From Lichenostomus cassidix (lineage: Eukaryota; Chordata; Aves; Passeriformes; Meliphagidae), in assembly GCA_008360975.2 (NCBI GenBank), contig CM039182.1:22602324-22666323 (forward strand): a stretch of 64,000 nucleotides of DNA, written 5' to 3'. Both the position numbers and the translations under genes were made by a program. Positions 51,500-64,000 of the stretch are shown piece after piece. The notes under the pieces were generated by a model. The model searched no databases. It was not told where the DNA came from and worked only from the letters and a program-made list of their open reading frames with translations. Each line of letters starts with the position of its first letter. Positions within the stretch are counted from its first letter, which is position 1.

Positions 51500-53494
51500 A
51501 GAGAGTATAAATATCTCAATCACACTTTTTTAACTCACTAAATATTTTACCCTTTCTCCAAAAAAGCCCTAGGTGTGGTGCACAGAAGCAATTAATAAAT
51601 TATTCAACTCAGTCCCATGACTTTGTGCATTAAAACATAAAGCCTCTGACCCCCTACAACATGAATGTTTTAACGATTAAAGAGGCGTTGTGGCATAAAT
51701 AGGTCAATACAGAGCTCTGGAGCTTCTTTCACCATCTGAATCTGACTTGGTAGTCTTTCTCTCTCTAATTATAAAATCCCAGAAACTGAGGGAAATACAG
51801 AGAAGCCTGAAATCCTATAAATAACACATAGCAATGCTTGGCTTCTTTGGGGTTTCTCAGGTGTTGTCATGTTCTGAACCGTGCAGCCAGCATTCTTCAT
51901 ACATTAATAATCAAGAGAAGAGACATTAAAGAAGAGGAAATATGTGAATAATACAAGAGACAAGGGAAAAATAATGAAAGCAAATGTCCTTCACCTGACA
52001 TTGGGCATGATCATTCCATCCCTCTGCAAATACATTTCTGGCTTCAGGTTTGGTAATGAGGCAGTAAGTTGCTTATGAGTGCTACAGAAGGCAGATAAAG
52101 ACAGCTATACTTCCCGATAGCTGGAGTTTGGTTTTACACAGCACTGCAGAATTAAGCCCTTTAAGATAACAGGCAAAAATTAAAAAGGCTTCTTAGCTTC
52201 ATTTTGTTTCATGGGGTTCGTGGCATTCCCTGGTATTTGGAATCTGCAGAAAAGCAGCTTGAGAAACCAAATCTGCAACCTTCCTGTGCCAGTGTCCCAG
52301 TCCCACCTCTCTTGGGAAGGCAGAGTGCCTGCTGGTAACAGCAGATCACCTCCATCAACACCCACAGTGAAAAGGTGATTTAATCATTGTTATACCGTGA
52401 TCATTTAATATCTTTCCCTAACCCAGAACCAACATCCTTTTTATTAGTTCTTACTCCCCTGACATCTTTTTTCCCCCACAGTGAGAATTCCCCAAGCTCT
52501 TGTTGCTGACACTGGCTGCTTCCCAGAGGTGGACAGGCAGGATATTAAACCCATCAGCACTGGTGTGCCTACAGCTCAGTTGCATGTTTTGCCCCTAAAT
52601 GAGGCAAGTGGAGACCCCAAAGACCTCTTTCACTATCCTGCCTTGTTCCCACTCCATCTCTGACTGCCTAACTACCTCTCAGTTGCAGAGGTACCAAAGC
52701 TAATGGTTATGCCAAGATGTGGAATCAGCACCTCCAGATTATTTTTGCACTTCAGTAGCTTTATTTATATATAAATATTACTTAATTTGTCAGAGGAAAT
52801 TATTGAGGAAGAAGAAGTCAGGTGAGGAGTTTAGTTTCCCTGTGCCACATGTGGTCTTTTGAAAATGGCAGTTCAAAATCACAGCTCTTTCTTGTGTGAT
52901 GCACTTACAACTCTGCATATGCAAAGCCCTAACCCTGAACTGTCCAACTTCATTTTGAGTTTTGGTTTTGTCTGAGGATAAACCTAATCTAATTTTACTT
53001 CAGATGTCTAATAATTATCCTAATTAAAAAAACCCCCAACACTATAATTAACCTAGCTTAATGTGCACCCACAGAAGATCATTCATCCCAACTACTTGAG
53101 TGTTTATTGGAAAAGGGGAAAATTTCTCTTTTTCATGCCTTCTTCACTGACTTTAGGCATAGCTGGTTAGACCTCCAAGGTCTGGTGAGATAATTTCATT
53201 CCACAGTGACTAGCTGGGAACTTAGAAACTTCAAGGGATCAAATCTCACAGACTCTCTGTGCTATTCATGTCCTTGAACCTTGCTTGTACCCAATGCCTC
53301 AACATAACATCTGGTATATGCCACACATTTAAATAATATTTAAAAGTAATAGGCAATGTTAACAAAAAAAAGCACGGTATGAACACCAGAATAACTGTTA
53401 AAACAGATACATTTTTCAGAGCGGAAACAACAGGTTTCTCTCGCCTTTCTCTAACTGAAATTTCAAGAAGAACTTATTCCATACTGAATCCATA
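51500..53494. other. non-coding DNA between CR1 copies
   Basis: Mostly AT-rich. The one point of interest is 52,460-52,663. A pyrimidine run ending in TTCCCCCACAG (AG at 52,480-52,481) looks like a splice acceptor, and 60 codons stay open after it, ending at a TGA at 52,661-52,663. I do not recognise the peptide. GAGGCAAGT near 52,600 resembles a rare GC-type donor. A terminal or non-coding exon is possible but unproven. Confidence 0.5.
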
Positions 53495-54187
53495 TACAGA
53501 AACAGATAAAGGCTGGAGAATGGGCAGACTGAGAGCAGCCCTGCCATGAAGGACTTTGGGGTGCTGATGGGTGAGAGGCTGGACATGACCCAGCCATGTG
53601 CACTCACAGCCCAGAGAGCCAAATGTGTCCTGGGCTGCATCCAGAGCACTGTGGGCAGCAGTGCCAGGGAGGGGATTCTGCCCCTCTGCTCTGCTCTGTG
53701 AGATCCCAGCTGGAACACTGCATCCAGCTCTGGGGTCCCTGCAGAGAAAGGACATGGAGTGAGTCCATAGGAGGGCCATCAAGTTGACCAGAGGCATGGA
53801 AGTACCTCTCCTATGAGGAAATGCTGAGACAATTAGGATTGTTCAACCTGGAAGAGATGACTTAGGGGTGACCTAGCTGCAGCCTTCCAGCACCTGAAGG
53901 GAATTTACATGAAAGATGAGGCAAGACAAGGCCATGTCTTAAAGGACAAGGGGGATGGGTTCAAATTGAAAGACAGTCAGTTTAGATTCAATTATTAGGT
54001 TGGTGAGGCACTGGAACAGGTTGCCCAGGGAAGTTGTGGATGCCCCATCCCTGGATGGGTTCAAGGCCAGGTTGGATAGGGCTCTAAGCAACCTGGTCTA
54101 GTTGAAGGTGTCTCTGCCCATGGCAGAGGCATTGGAACTGGATGAGCTTGAAGGTCCCTTCCAACTCAAACCATTCTATGATTCTAT
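53495..54187 (+). mobile_element. CR1 retrotransposon, 5'-truncated copy with intact 3' end
   Basis: About 690 bp of CR1 in plus orientation. The first half derives from the end of the ORF2 reverse-transcriptase region. From about 53,549 it reads as the CR1 block DFGVL.GERLDM, then LGCIQS and a degenerate EGILPLCSAL. A stop codon interrupts it where CTCTGTGAGA replaces the usual CTC-GTG-AGA, so it is non-functional. The second half matches the CR1 3' region (GGCACTGGAACAGGTTGCCC, GATGCCCCATCCCTGG). The copy ends in ATTCTATG plus a truncated second octamer (54,173-54,187). The 5' boundary is approximate. It is clearly diverged from consensus, so it is not a very young insertion. Confidence 0.95.
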
Positions 54188-57025
54188 ATTCCATCAAATT
54201 CTCTTGGTGGGTTGAACTTGGCACATCCTGTTGAATCATACTTAATCCTACTAATGTTCAGTTAGAAGTAGTGATTAAATCTTCTTAGAAATAGAATAAA
54301 TATTTTTAATTACCAGAAATAAGTCTGAGAGGAGAATATGTAGAGTATGCGGACAGAGAGAAAAAAATAAATAAATGCCATGTGGGTATTACATTTGATC
54401 CCAACACAGCCACGATCTTTACTGGGACTCACATTCTTGGAAAACTGCCATTTTTATTTAGCAATAGGTTTGAACTTTTGAAATGGAATGCAGATTTTTG
54501 GGCATTATTGTTGGCACAAGGCATATTAGGGTTTTGGTTTGACCAACTATAGAAATAGAGTCCAGCAACAAACATCTATTTGCATGCTACATATGGATTT
54601 GTATAAATAAATGACAGATTACATATAAGCATTCATCCATTCTAATCTGTCAAAAACCAGTTATGCCTTATTTGGCCATTGGGCTTTCGAAGCCCAGCTG
54701 AAAATATTATCCTTTTCCCATCTAGCCTTAAATAACATGCAAACAAAATAAACTGCCATCTTTCTATTTGAGTGAAGAAATATATCTTTGTCATGTTAAA
54801 ACACTTAGAGTGTGACTCTGTTTTTTGTGTGACATGCAGGGACTACATTCTGGCAGAGGATGGGAAGGTGTGAGGAATGCCAAGTGGAGGCCACAAAAGT
54901 TTCAATATAATATTTTTGGCTGACCCATCTGAAATCTCATGTGGATCCTTAAGTACTGAGCTCCTTGGATTTGGAATTAGTTCCTTCCTACTCAGCTCAA
55001 GCAGAAACACCAGCAGTCTGCTAAGTTAAATTTGTATTAACAGGACAATAGTTTCTGTCTTCATTTACACAGACTTGATGGGCTTTTTTATTGACAATTA
55101 TAGTCTGTGGATAAGCTATCTTTTTTTGCATGTACAAAAGGGTCCATGTAATACCCATTCTGTATACTGTTAAGAGACTTATTATTCTAGCATTCTGCTT
55201 TCTTCTCTAGCTTCATGTCATGCCTCAAAAATATTTATATCCTCCTATTGTGAGTCATTTGCCTCAAAGTTAGAAAAAAACCATGACAGTTGGTAAGCTC
55301 TCCTAGGAGTAATCTGCTAATAAAATGGCTACAGATTTCTGTCCAATACGCAGCCCACTAGCTGGAGCTGCTCTACAATGCAGAGCTATGGATGCTTCCT
55401 GCACGATGAGAGATCCCTGCATTTTGTGCATGGGGAATAGACATAGGAAACTACTGTTTAATTTTCTGCTACAAGAAAAGCCCAGTGTATCATCATCCTG
55501 TACTTAGGAGAATTTGATCTTTAGGGCTACTGGAAGTCGATTCCAAGCAAAGCATGAACTGGGCAACGTGAGCATTTCCCATTACATGTCTTTGCTTTCA
55601 TGCTCAGTGCAGTACTCTGGTTCTTATTTGTGAGTGCACCAACTTCCCAAAACTGGTGCTACATCTAACCAGAATGGCATTATTTCTTCCCTTTTTTCCC
55701 TTGGTGAATGTAGTTTGAAGAGTATTCATTATGGGTTTTATTCTTCTTTGTAATAAGGCTGTGCTGACACTAGTCATTGAATTAATGAGGACAGGTGTCT
55801 TTTTGTATGTTCTCCCTCCTGTTCACCCTGTTCTCCCACCCCCTCAATCCCTTTCTTTGAGTGGAGATCTGCTGTTTCTTTGTTCATGAATAATGTGCTG
55901 GTTTTCAACTCAATTAGTATATAGCATTAAAAGAGATTTCTCAAGTGTTGTTACCTGAAGCTCCCCCCCTCACTGAAAACACTGTTATATACTGCTTCTT
56001 CTATATATCATGTAACCTAGTCAATAGCTAAAACATAATATCCCAAACTGGAGTGCATCATATTTTATCAATGACACATGAAGGTGAATTCCAGCTATGG
56101 AATATAGGTTTGCAAAGGCATCTGTCCACCAATGTCCCAGCAAGGGACACAAGAGGATGTGATCATGGAAGTATGATAGTTTAGTTTTCATTCTCTTTCA
56201 CTAAAACAGAGGAATATCAGAGAAGTGAATGGATGTCAGCATCACAAATCACAACACAGAAAACAAAGACGTTTTGATTGCATATTTGATTGTTTTTTGA
56301 AAAGCTTAAGGAGTGGTTAGAAAGAAAGGCAGTATTAGAATGGGCTGAATAAATCTGCAAAATGGGATTGTATTTGCTACAGGTGATGCTAAAGAGCATG
56401 ATATGGACATCTGATTTTTTCAGTGAATGTTTTATGTTAGGACAGTAGGTTGTAAGTAATACATCCATAATCCAAAAATAATATCTAGCAGTCTGAATAG
56501 TCTAACAGGAGAAAGAATTAGCTTGGAAGCAGGGAGTCAGAAGGATAGTACTTCTGGACAGGTAATTACTTGGGTCATAAGAACCAATACTAGCTGCAAG
56601 TTACTGGGTTTGTATTTTGGGCCAATGTTTACTAGTTTTCACTTGTTAAAACTTAGTGTGCAGTTGTTGCAGCATGACAAGAATATTTTCTTGTACTTTG
56701 AATAAGTGTCAAAAATAATTCAGAAATACAAGGTATTTATAAAGAATATGATCCTTCCTAAGTGATCTCTGCCATTTTGATAACCAAATATTAAAAGGAA
56801 ATTTTCCACATTTTTTTAACTTTAATTTTGATTTCTGTCAAACAAGTAGCATTTTTTAAATTTCTTCAGTTGAGAATTACTTTCAAACTAATATAAATAA
56901 TAACAGTTCTTTCTCAATTTAAATAATTGTATTAGTGATTAGAAAAATGAAACTGTCTAATTACAAAATAATTGAGTTTCAAATTGTAGAGACGAACAAC
57001 AGTAAACTAAACTTCATGTTCAAAG
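54188..57025. other. AT-rich non-coding DNA, no gene recognised
   Basis: No open frame above 83 codons and none recognisable. No further transposon is seen. I find nothing beyond short A/T runs. Confidence 0.65.
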
Positions 57026-57073
57026 TAAAAATTAACAATAGGTTATAAATATTGTTAATAAAAATTAACAATA
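57026..57073. repeat. direct and inverted AT-rich repeats
   Basis: The 15-mer TAAAAATTAACAATA occurs at 57,026-57,040 and again at 57,059-57,073. Between them, TATTGTTAAT (57,050-57,059) is the exact reverse complement of ATTAACAATA (57,031-57,040), giving a 10-bp stem with a 9-base loop. The block was probably made by local template switching. Confidence 0.9.
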
Positions 57074-57882
57074 ACTTCAGGGGTTGATTTGATGAAGTCA
57101 TAAACTGGCATCCCCTTTTTCATCTTCTGTGTTTTCGTATCCTGGGTTTGAATTTTCCTTGAGCTGTCTGGACTGAATTGAGCACACCAACAGTTTTTAA
57201 TGGGCTAATATACAAAATAGAGGAAATGTACAGGAAGGCACACGGCCAGAGAAGGCAGTGGCAAATGTCAAGCTTCAATATCACAGCTTTCAACTGCTCT
57301 TTTGAAAGTTCAGGAAAACAGGGTGGAACTGTAAAATTCCACTGTGAAACTTCTGTGAATTTAACCTGGTTTAGAACATAGGGCAACTCCCAGATTTTCT
57401 CCATCCCTGTTCCTCAGGTGTCTGCCATGGAGCAAGCTGTCTGCTCCTTCTGTCCTTCCCTGGGGCAGCATAAGAAGTGGGAATTGTAGGCCCTTGTGTA
57501 TTTATGGCAATGACTGACTAACAAGCATGGCCTTTGGCTCACCAATATGTTATAAATTCACTCTTCCCCAGGAATAGTCACTGTCACTTTTTAGTCTTAG
57601 CCTCCTTCCACTGGGAAGTCTACTTCCTGCAGGGGTCTTTCCTGGATAGTACTACTTCTATAAAGAGAATGATTAAATACACACTGAGATGCCTCAGAAT
57701 TTGTCCCACTGACAATATTTCCCCCCAAAATCTTCAGCTATCAGAGTATACATATATATTTTCTCTTACTCTAAAAGGTTGGATTTCAGATTCACATAGG
57801 ATTTTCAGATCCTGCTTGGATAAAGTGAATGTCGGTAATCAGAAATAAGTATTACATGCCTCAGATAAAAATCCTTTCAGGT

Positions 57883-57949
57883 CATTTTCATGGTAAATAT
57901 TAATAGCTCATGGTAAAGATTAATTTACCATTTTCATGGTAAATATTAA
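57883..57949. repeat. three-copy TCATGGTAAA repeat with hairpin
   Basis: TCATGGTAAA starts at 57,888, 57,908 and 57,934. The first and third copies share the 21-mer from CATTTTCATGG to AATATTAA (57,883-57,903 and 57,929-57,949). ATTTACCA (57,923-57,930) pairs with TGGTAAAT (57,937-57,944) over a 6-base loop. Confidence 0.9.
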
Positions 57950-60900
57950 CATTTACTATTAATAAATTACAGTTGCTGTCTGATTGCACTGTAGTAGCTT
58001 TCTGGTCTATACCAGACAATTAAATGCATCATGCAAAGGCCTAATTGGCACTATTACACTTTTTAATAATCTTTGGTGTTAGTCATGTTTTTCTGAACTT
58101 TTGCTCATTTTATGAGCTATATAAACACAGGCGGATCCAGTAATTTGCTTTAGCTCATTCCTGACTTTTCCCCAAAATTTTGAGCTTTGATTTTGTAATT
58201 CCTTTTAAAATCTTCATTTTGGGAGGTTGCATATATATTTTTAAGAATAAAATTATTTTAAAACACAGTTAAAACATTTTAGTTGAAATCCCAAGATAAT
58301 CTGTTCATTTAGGGTAATTGATTATTGATTCTGGGTAGATGCATAAGAGTGTGCTACATTAGTACATAAGAGTAGTGAATTATATTACATTGTGCACTAC
58401 ATATGTACATTAAAACCAAAACCTTTGAGGATAAAATCCTTTAAGACTGATAGCAATTTACTTAACATTTTCCAATGCCAATCTAAGAAACTTTACAATT
58501 TTTTCTAAAATATGTAAACAATAGATGTTCCAGTTGTGCTGAAATATGTATGAGAGGAAGGAGTGAAACGAAATGGCAGAAGATCTGATTTAATCCATTT
58601 TTTTATAGCTGTGGATAATATGACCAAGTTATGTAAATAAATGATTCACTGCAGAAAGGTCTAAATTTTATAAGCCAATCCAACAGTTTTAGTTAAAATT
58701 GATGACTTTTTTAAAGGCTGTTCTATCATGTCTGGAGGCATTGCAGGCAGATCTTTTTATTGATGTTTTTAAACTCAGATATGTGCATTTTGTCTTGATG
58801 TCTAATATCCACGGGTGTGTCTATTTAAAAATGATCAGCTTAATGTAACATGTAATGGGTCATGCATAGTGTTCTCCAGATCATTAAAACCACCCAGATC
58901 ACAATTACCAATTATTCCAGTTATTAGATGAGGTAGGTCACAGTGTTGCAGAGTGAGCTCATCCTTACTCTAAATGATCTGAAAGCTACATCATCTGCTA
59001 TAAATACATATGTATGTATCTCAGCACACAGGATAGCAGTATACAGAGTGGAGGAGCATACAGCAAAACAAAATGAGCCTATGATGGGTGCAAGAAGAGA
59101 CTTTGTGGCCCAAAAGGGTTATACTTCACATATTCCCATCTGTATTTGACGTGTTTTATTTCTATTCTCCATGTTCACCCTTTAGTACAATTATTTTCAA
59201 AGTGTTTTATCAATTTCCTTTACTGTAACTGAATCAAGCATTAAAATGTATTTTTCCAGTGAATTAATTACAGCTTGTTGAGCAGAAATATATAATTAAC
59301 ATAAAATATAATTAATTAATTATTTGGCTATTATAAAAAAAAAGAGATAAGTAGCATGTAGCATCACGTGAGTAGGAATTGGCACTTTTCTGTGTCCTCT
59401 TTTGCCCTTGAGGATTGACCTCATTATTAATGGTTGGATGTATAAGACATAACTGCTTACAACATCCTGAGATGTAGCAAAACCAAAGAAACAGCTTGAA
59501 TGGACATCAGTGCTAAGATCCCATGAGATAAAGCTATTTTTGTAAAGCTGTTAATTGTGGTGACTAAAGGATGCATAAGGATTAAAATTACTGCCAATAA
59601 TGCCACACACCTCAGAGCATCCTCCCTTCTCTAAAATCTTCTGGTCTGTAGTTCTTGTAACTCAATTGCACTGAGTAAATTAGAAGTTCAAGGACAAATG
59701 TTTTCAAAAACAAGATCTCAAAATCTGTATGTAACAGATTCACAGAGTTACACCATATACAGTACTAATGGCAGAACTACTCTTTCTTTTGAGTCCTATA
59801 ATAAAACAAAAAAAAATCATTCTGCTCCACAGCTTAGTGCCTAACTCCTTGGTGCTACTATTGCCCTGCAAAGGGGATATTAGGCATTTGCATCTACACA
59901 AAGATGTGCTTGCTCTGAGCCCTAAAAAAATGTGGGTTCTAGAAAACAGACTGTGCTCATTGCATGAGTAATTAAAGGTGTTTCAAAGAGATCAGTTTAA
60001 ATGGTGTATGGGGCTGTGTTCTATCCTGAATTACACCAGCTCATGCACACTGACACAGACATACAGACCTCTGATCCAGCAGAACAAATAAGTGCCAAGG
60101 AATGAATACACTGATTTGGCTGGGAGGATCTCTGCTTGTTTTGCAGCCACTAGAAGAAAAATCCTTCCTCTTCTCATCTAGTGAGCAATGGTTTCCTTCT
60201 GATAAAAAGTGCTAACTGAACTATTTTTATCTGGTCTCTGAGTTAGTGAAATGTGAAATATTTGCTGCAGATGAAGCTGAGTCAACAAAACTCATTGCAT
60301 TCAAAATATACTGCCATGTGGGTGTTTTTCTCCTGAAATGTTAAGAGCTGAAAAACTAGTGCTTTTATCCAACATGCCATCCAGTCATCTGAACAATTAC
60401 TTGCTTAAAGCAAATGACGTCTAGATACTGGAGAGAGATAAAGTTAAAAGTCAGTTCATTAAAAATACTCTTCTACTCAAGAAATGATTTGGTTTTTGAA
60501 GTAAATTGAACATAAATGGTAGGAAGGAAGAAGAAAAATGTGAAAACTTATCATACCATTTTAAGTTTGATTATGTCACAGAGAAAGCAAATGGCAACAG
60601 AGTATAAAGGAATCTAATCCATAAAGGAAGAGAAAAAGGTTAAAGAAGTCAACAGTAATTAAATGGTGATTGAAGCTGAAAGAAAATTGATCTGTGTTAG
60701 CTGAAGGCCATTCCTGCCTTTTGGGATGTTATGCATCAGTGAAGAGAGGAAAGAAAGGTTTTTCTTGTTTTGATATGGAAATATATGTCACATCTTCTTA
60801 GCCTATGGTGCTGTGACTCAAAACTGCACTGAGTTTCTGGTACACTGATTCCAGTGTCCTATGCATGCTTGCGGGTATTGTGTAAAGATAAGATGCTCTA

Positions 60901-63900
60901 ACAAAGCTTGGCAAGGTCAAAAGGCATGGGAGCTTCAGCAGTTTGTATGTGGTTTTGTCTTGGGGCAAAAAATAAAAGCAGCCTAAAGCAAATGAATCTA
61001 AATAGGGGTAGCAGTGACACATCGATGCAAAAGCTGTGCAATACCCATGACTTGGGATGCAGTGATCCACCTACCAGTCACTCAAAGCCTGGCTGTTTGG
61101 CCAACTCTTCTGGAGGGATAATTGGAGGTGCTGCCATTAATTGATGTGATAGGAACATATATATTGCCACTGAAACATATGGAGAAGTTTTTTAAAAGTC
61201 AACAGTGATGCCAAATAATTTAAGTTTTGGGTAAGTGCTTCAGAGGCTACATTTAATAAATTTCTCTTGGGACATGAAGAAATGAGGCTAAATCTGCCAT
61301 TCTGCTCAAGGTAAATGCTGTCAGTTACAAAAGCATAGCTAATGCCACTGTAAACAATATTTTCCAGGTCAGGTGAGAATGCACTACATAGAAACCTTTC
61401 ATTCTTGCAAAGATCAGTGCCACTTCCAGGCACCTGACCCTTGTAAGATGGGCCACAGCCCCTGTTGTGAGACGAGGAACAGGGGCTGCAACCAAGGCTC
61501 AGCACTACATATGAGGAGAGCTTGTAGCTCATTGTGGCAGGAGAAAAAAATTACCTGTGATGAAGAATTATAAACCCAACAATATTTACTGGTTTAAGAG
61601 ACCAAATCTTATTGTGATTGTTTTGTCACGATCTCTGTTGACATCACTGGGAGTACTGAGTGTGTAATGAGCCAGTAGAGCAGGTTTTGGCCATAGCTAC
61701 CAAGGTTTGTGAAATAAGTGGATTAAAACAAGATCAAGCAATTTGCGTTACTTAGAGAATAACAGGCAGCCACTAAATGTTCTGAGCTACAGTTTTGATG
61801 AGCTTTTTGCCACTAGAGAAAGCTGTAGATACATACAATTAATAACATTTATGTTAAAAAATACATTAATTCCTCCCTCAGTGAAGAACCAGGACAACTA
61901 ACAAATAAAGCATAACAACCTTTTCTCTCATAAACCACTACTGATGATCTTTCCCTGCTGCAGTGAATACGGCACTAGTTGTCTGACATCATCTTGTCCG
62001 AGCTTGTCAAGTATAACAAGGATAAGAATCATTTGAGATACCCAATTCCAGCTTCCAGATGTAGGAGATATAGGATAGAAACATTTTTCACATATTTAAA
62101 GTCTAGGATGAATGTCAGTGATCCAGTTTTCTCCAGTTAAGATGGCAAGTTTTCACTTCTATAATTTCTTTGTTTACTAATACCTTAGTTGTACACTGAA
62201 GTCATTCACTCAAGCACAAAAAAAAATCTGCTAAGTGATGGTTCAACAAATTACTTTGAGCTTGTTTTAGTTAAAAGTAACATAAATTTCCAGTGTTTTC
62301 CAGTGGTCAAAGAAATGTTGTTTCCTTAACTTTCTAATTAAGGGTTATCACTCTTTAATGATGAGACGCAAGTAGAATAGTACATTCTATCTACCCAGCT
62401 GCTTAGGTATAGGCTTCATGATGCAGCTCTTCATTCTGCAGATCACTTTGAGCACTCCAGTTATTTCTTTAGCTTCAGCAAAATCTCCTCTGCATATCTC
62501 AGTGTTGTAAGTCCAACTTTTAGCCAGCTTTTAGGACATCCAGTCCTTTTTGCCTTGCCACAGGTTACACTGAAGTCAGAGTATTCCAGAACCTATTGTT
62601 AAAAGGATATTCACCATCTTTTTCTCCCATGAGAAAGAAATAATAGGCACACTATGAGCTATGAGGTCTAATTAGGATTAATTCAACACTAAATTCCCAC
62701 ACTTAGAGATTAAAGCTACAGTAATATTTTATACTGCAACTTGCTATATCTAGGGCTAGTGAGAATCTTCTTGCTTCAATTTTAGGCACCTTGAAACTCC
62801 AAGTATACATTTCTGTTGAGGCTATCCAAGAAGAGCTCTGTGCAGATGGAGATTGGTGTGCTGGCACCTTTTGGGCAAAGGAGGTCATGTCCAATGCCAG
62901 CAGCTTGGTCAGGCAGGGAGGTGAGGAGGGCTCTGTGCACCTCCAGCCCAGGAGGCCTTTGGCAGTTCTGGGTACACACCATACAGAGCAATTTGTTTAT
63001 TCCCTGCCTGTCAGCCACTGCAGATGCTCACAGGCTCACTCCCAGCTTGTATCCATGTGCAGTGTGATTGTCCTTTGAGGTTTAAAATAGCTCACATTTG
63101 CTATGCACAGGTGCTTAGGGCTGTACAGAGCGTACAAATGATCTGCAGCTCCCCTGGCACTGGGGTTTCAGTTCATCTGTCTAAATGCAGTCACCTACTG
63201 GGCTGGCAGATACATCTGAGCTGTCACCCTGGGCTCGCTGTGCAGTCCATGGGATGTACTGTAGACCTCTAAAGTGGGTCAGATGAATCATTCCTCAGAA
63301 ACTCTCTCTTCTCTCTGCTGAGCTTAAGAGGAACTGGGGATGACTAATTCAGATGCAAACATCTACATTGCAAATGTTTAAGGTTAGGTGGTGTAAAACT
63401 CAAGAAGATGAGTTAAAATGGTAGGCAGCAATTCAGTGGGAGTTTTAAGAGTCTCAGTAAAATACAAATATTGAAGTCAGGTGCCTAAGTAGTAGTGAGT
63501 GATATAAATATCTTTTACGATTCAGCCCTTTGACCTAAATTCAAAGGTACACAAATAACAGAATTTGGACTTTTGAATGAGAGGTCCAGTTCTCCCCTTG
63601 GTACCTCAGAGGAGATTTCCAGCATGCAGGAGACAGTACACCAAGGGTAGCCAGACCCTGCAGCAAAGACTTGGACCCTGAACAGCCTTCTGAAACCTGC
63701 ATTTAAACTGCTGCTGTCAGAGGACTCAGACTTATCCTTTATGTCTCTAAAGACTGGTGTCTGGACAAAATATTATTTTAGTATCTCTTTCTGTCTTCTG
63801 GCTCTGCTCAGTTCAGTTTCAAGCTGAAAACCCACTGAGTGCTGACTGAGTCCTCACCATGCTCATGATGAGTTTGAATCCATACTTCCCAACGTGTTCC

Positions 63901-64000
63901 CTAAAGACCAGGTTACAGTGTCTTGTGGACGGAGAAAAAAGCAAAAAGACATTCCTTTTTGCCAAAGTTCTTCTTTGTGTTGATTCTTTGAGCTATAACG
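57950..64000. other. AT-rich non-coding DNA, no gene recognised
   Basis: Frames reach 131 codons (minus, 61,137-61,532) without any family match. A GC-richer block at 62,830-63,250 has overlapping frames on both strands and no recognised origin. 58,010-58,180 has an enhancer-like texture (TAATTGGC, TTTAATAATC, one GGCGGATCC with a CpG). No transposon is recognised. Confidence 0.6.
59290..59345. repeat. AT-rich simple sequence with (TTAA) units
   Basis: Almost pure A/T, including TAATTAATTAATTATT and a run of nine A. Simple sequence that may also bind homeodomain proteins non-specifically. Confidence 0.75.

Noticed and set aside
53596..53787. 63-codon plus-strand open frame
   Set aside because: It is an off-frame reading of the CR1 retrotransposon at 53,495-54,187.
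54001..54040. GGTTCAAATT words near the CR1, considered as a tRNA B-box
   Set aside because: They are part of the CR1 consensus, with no A-box or cloverleaf around them.

Overview
This window looks like a stretch of bird nuclear genome. It is AT-rich and CpG-poor, with no operons and no intact protein-coding gene that I can recognise. The main taxonomic evidence is three CR1 non-LTR retrotransposon fragments (51,005-51,211 plus strand, 51,212-51,499 minus strand, 53,495-54,187 plus strand). The two plus-strand copies end in the ATTCTATG octamer repeats typical of avian CR1 3' ends. Crocodilian or turtle DNA cannot be strictly excluded, but the octamer type and consensus-like wording of the copies favour a bird. 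The species and locus cannot be named from the sequence.

Layout. Positions 1-51,000 are non-coding DNA with no transposon I can recognise, only short tandem duplications, homopolymer tracts, small AT-rich simple repeats and a few islands of different composition. The most distinctive island is at 13,020-13,270, with ten CpGs and two adjacent small hairpins. Several stretches (about 9,580-9,790, 11,460-11,700, 12,230-12,480, 13,610-13,920, 48,130-48,430 and 58,010-58,180) look like conserved non-coding elements: non-repetitive, rich in homeodomain-type TAAT cores, and some keeping CpGs. That is an impression from composition and needs an alignment to confirm. Positions 51,000-54,200 hold all three CR1 pieces, including a tail-to-tail pair joined without a spacer. 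Positions 54,200-64,000 return to AT-rich non-coding DNA with small direct and inverted repeats near 57,000-58,000.

Coding potential. The longest open frame is 177 codons (46,962-47,495) and several frames overlap it on both strands, which fits a local shortage of stop codons rather than a gene. No open frame resembles a known family except the CR1 reverse-transcriptase remnants. I found no tRNA, rRNA, snRNA, CRISPR, phage-like or retroviral structure. The window is best read as intergenic or long-intron sequence, probably a regulatory gene desert. I did not find a new multi-gene system.
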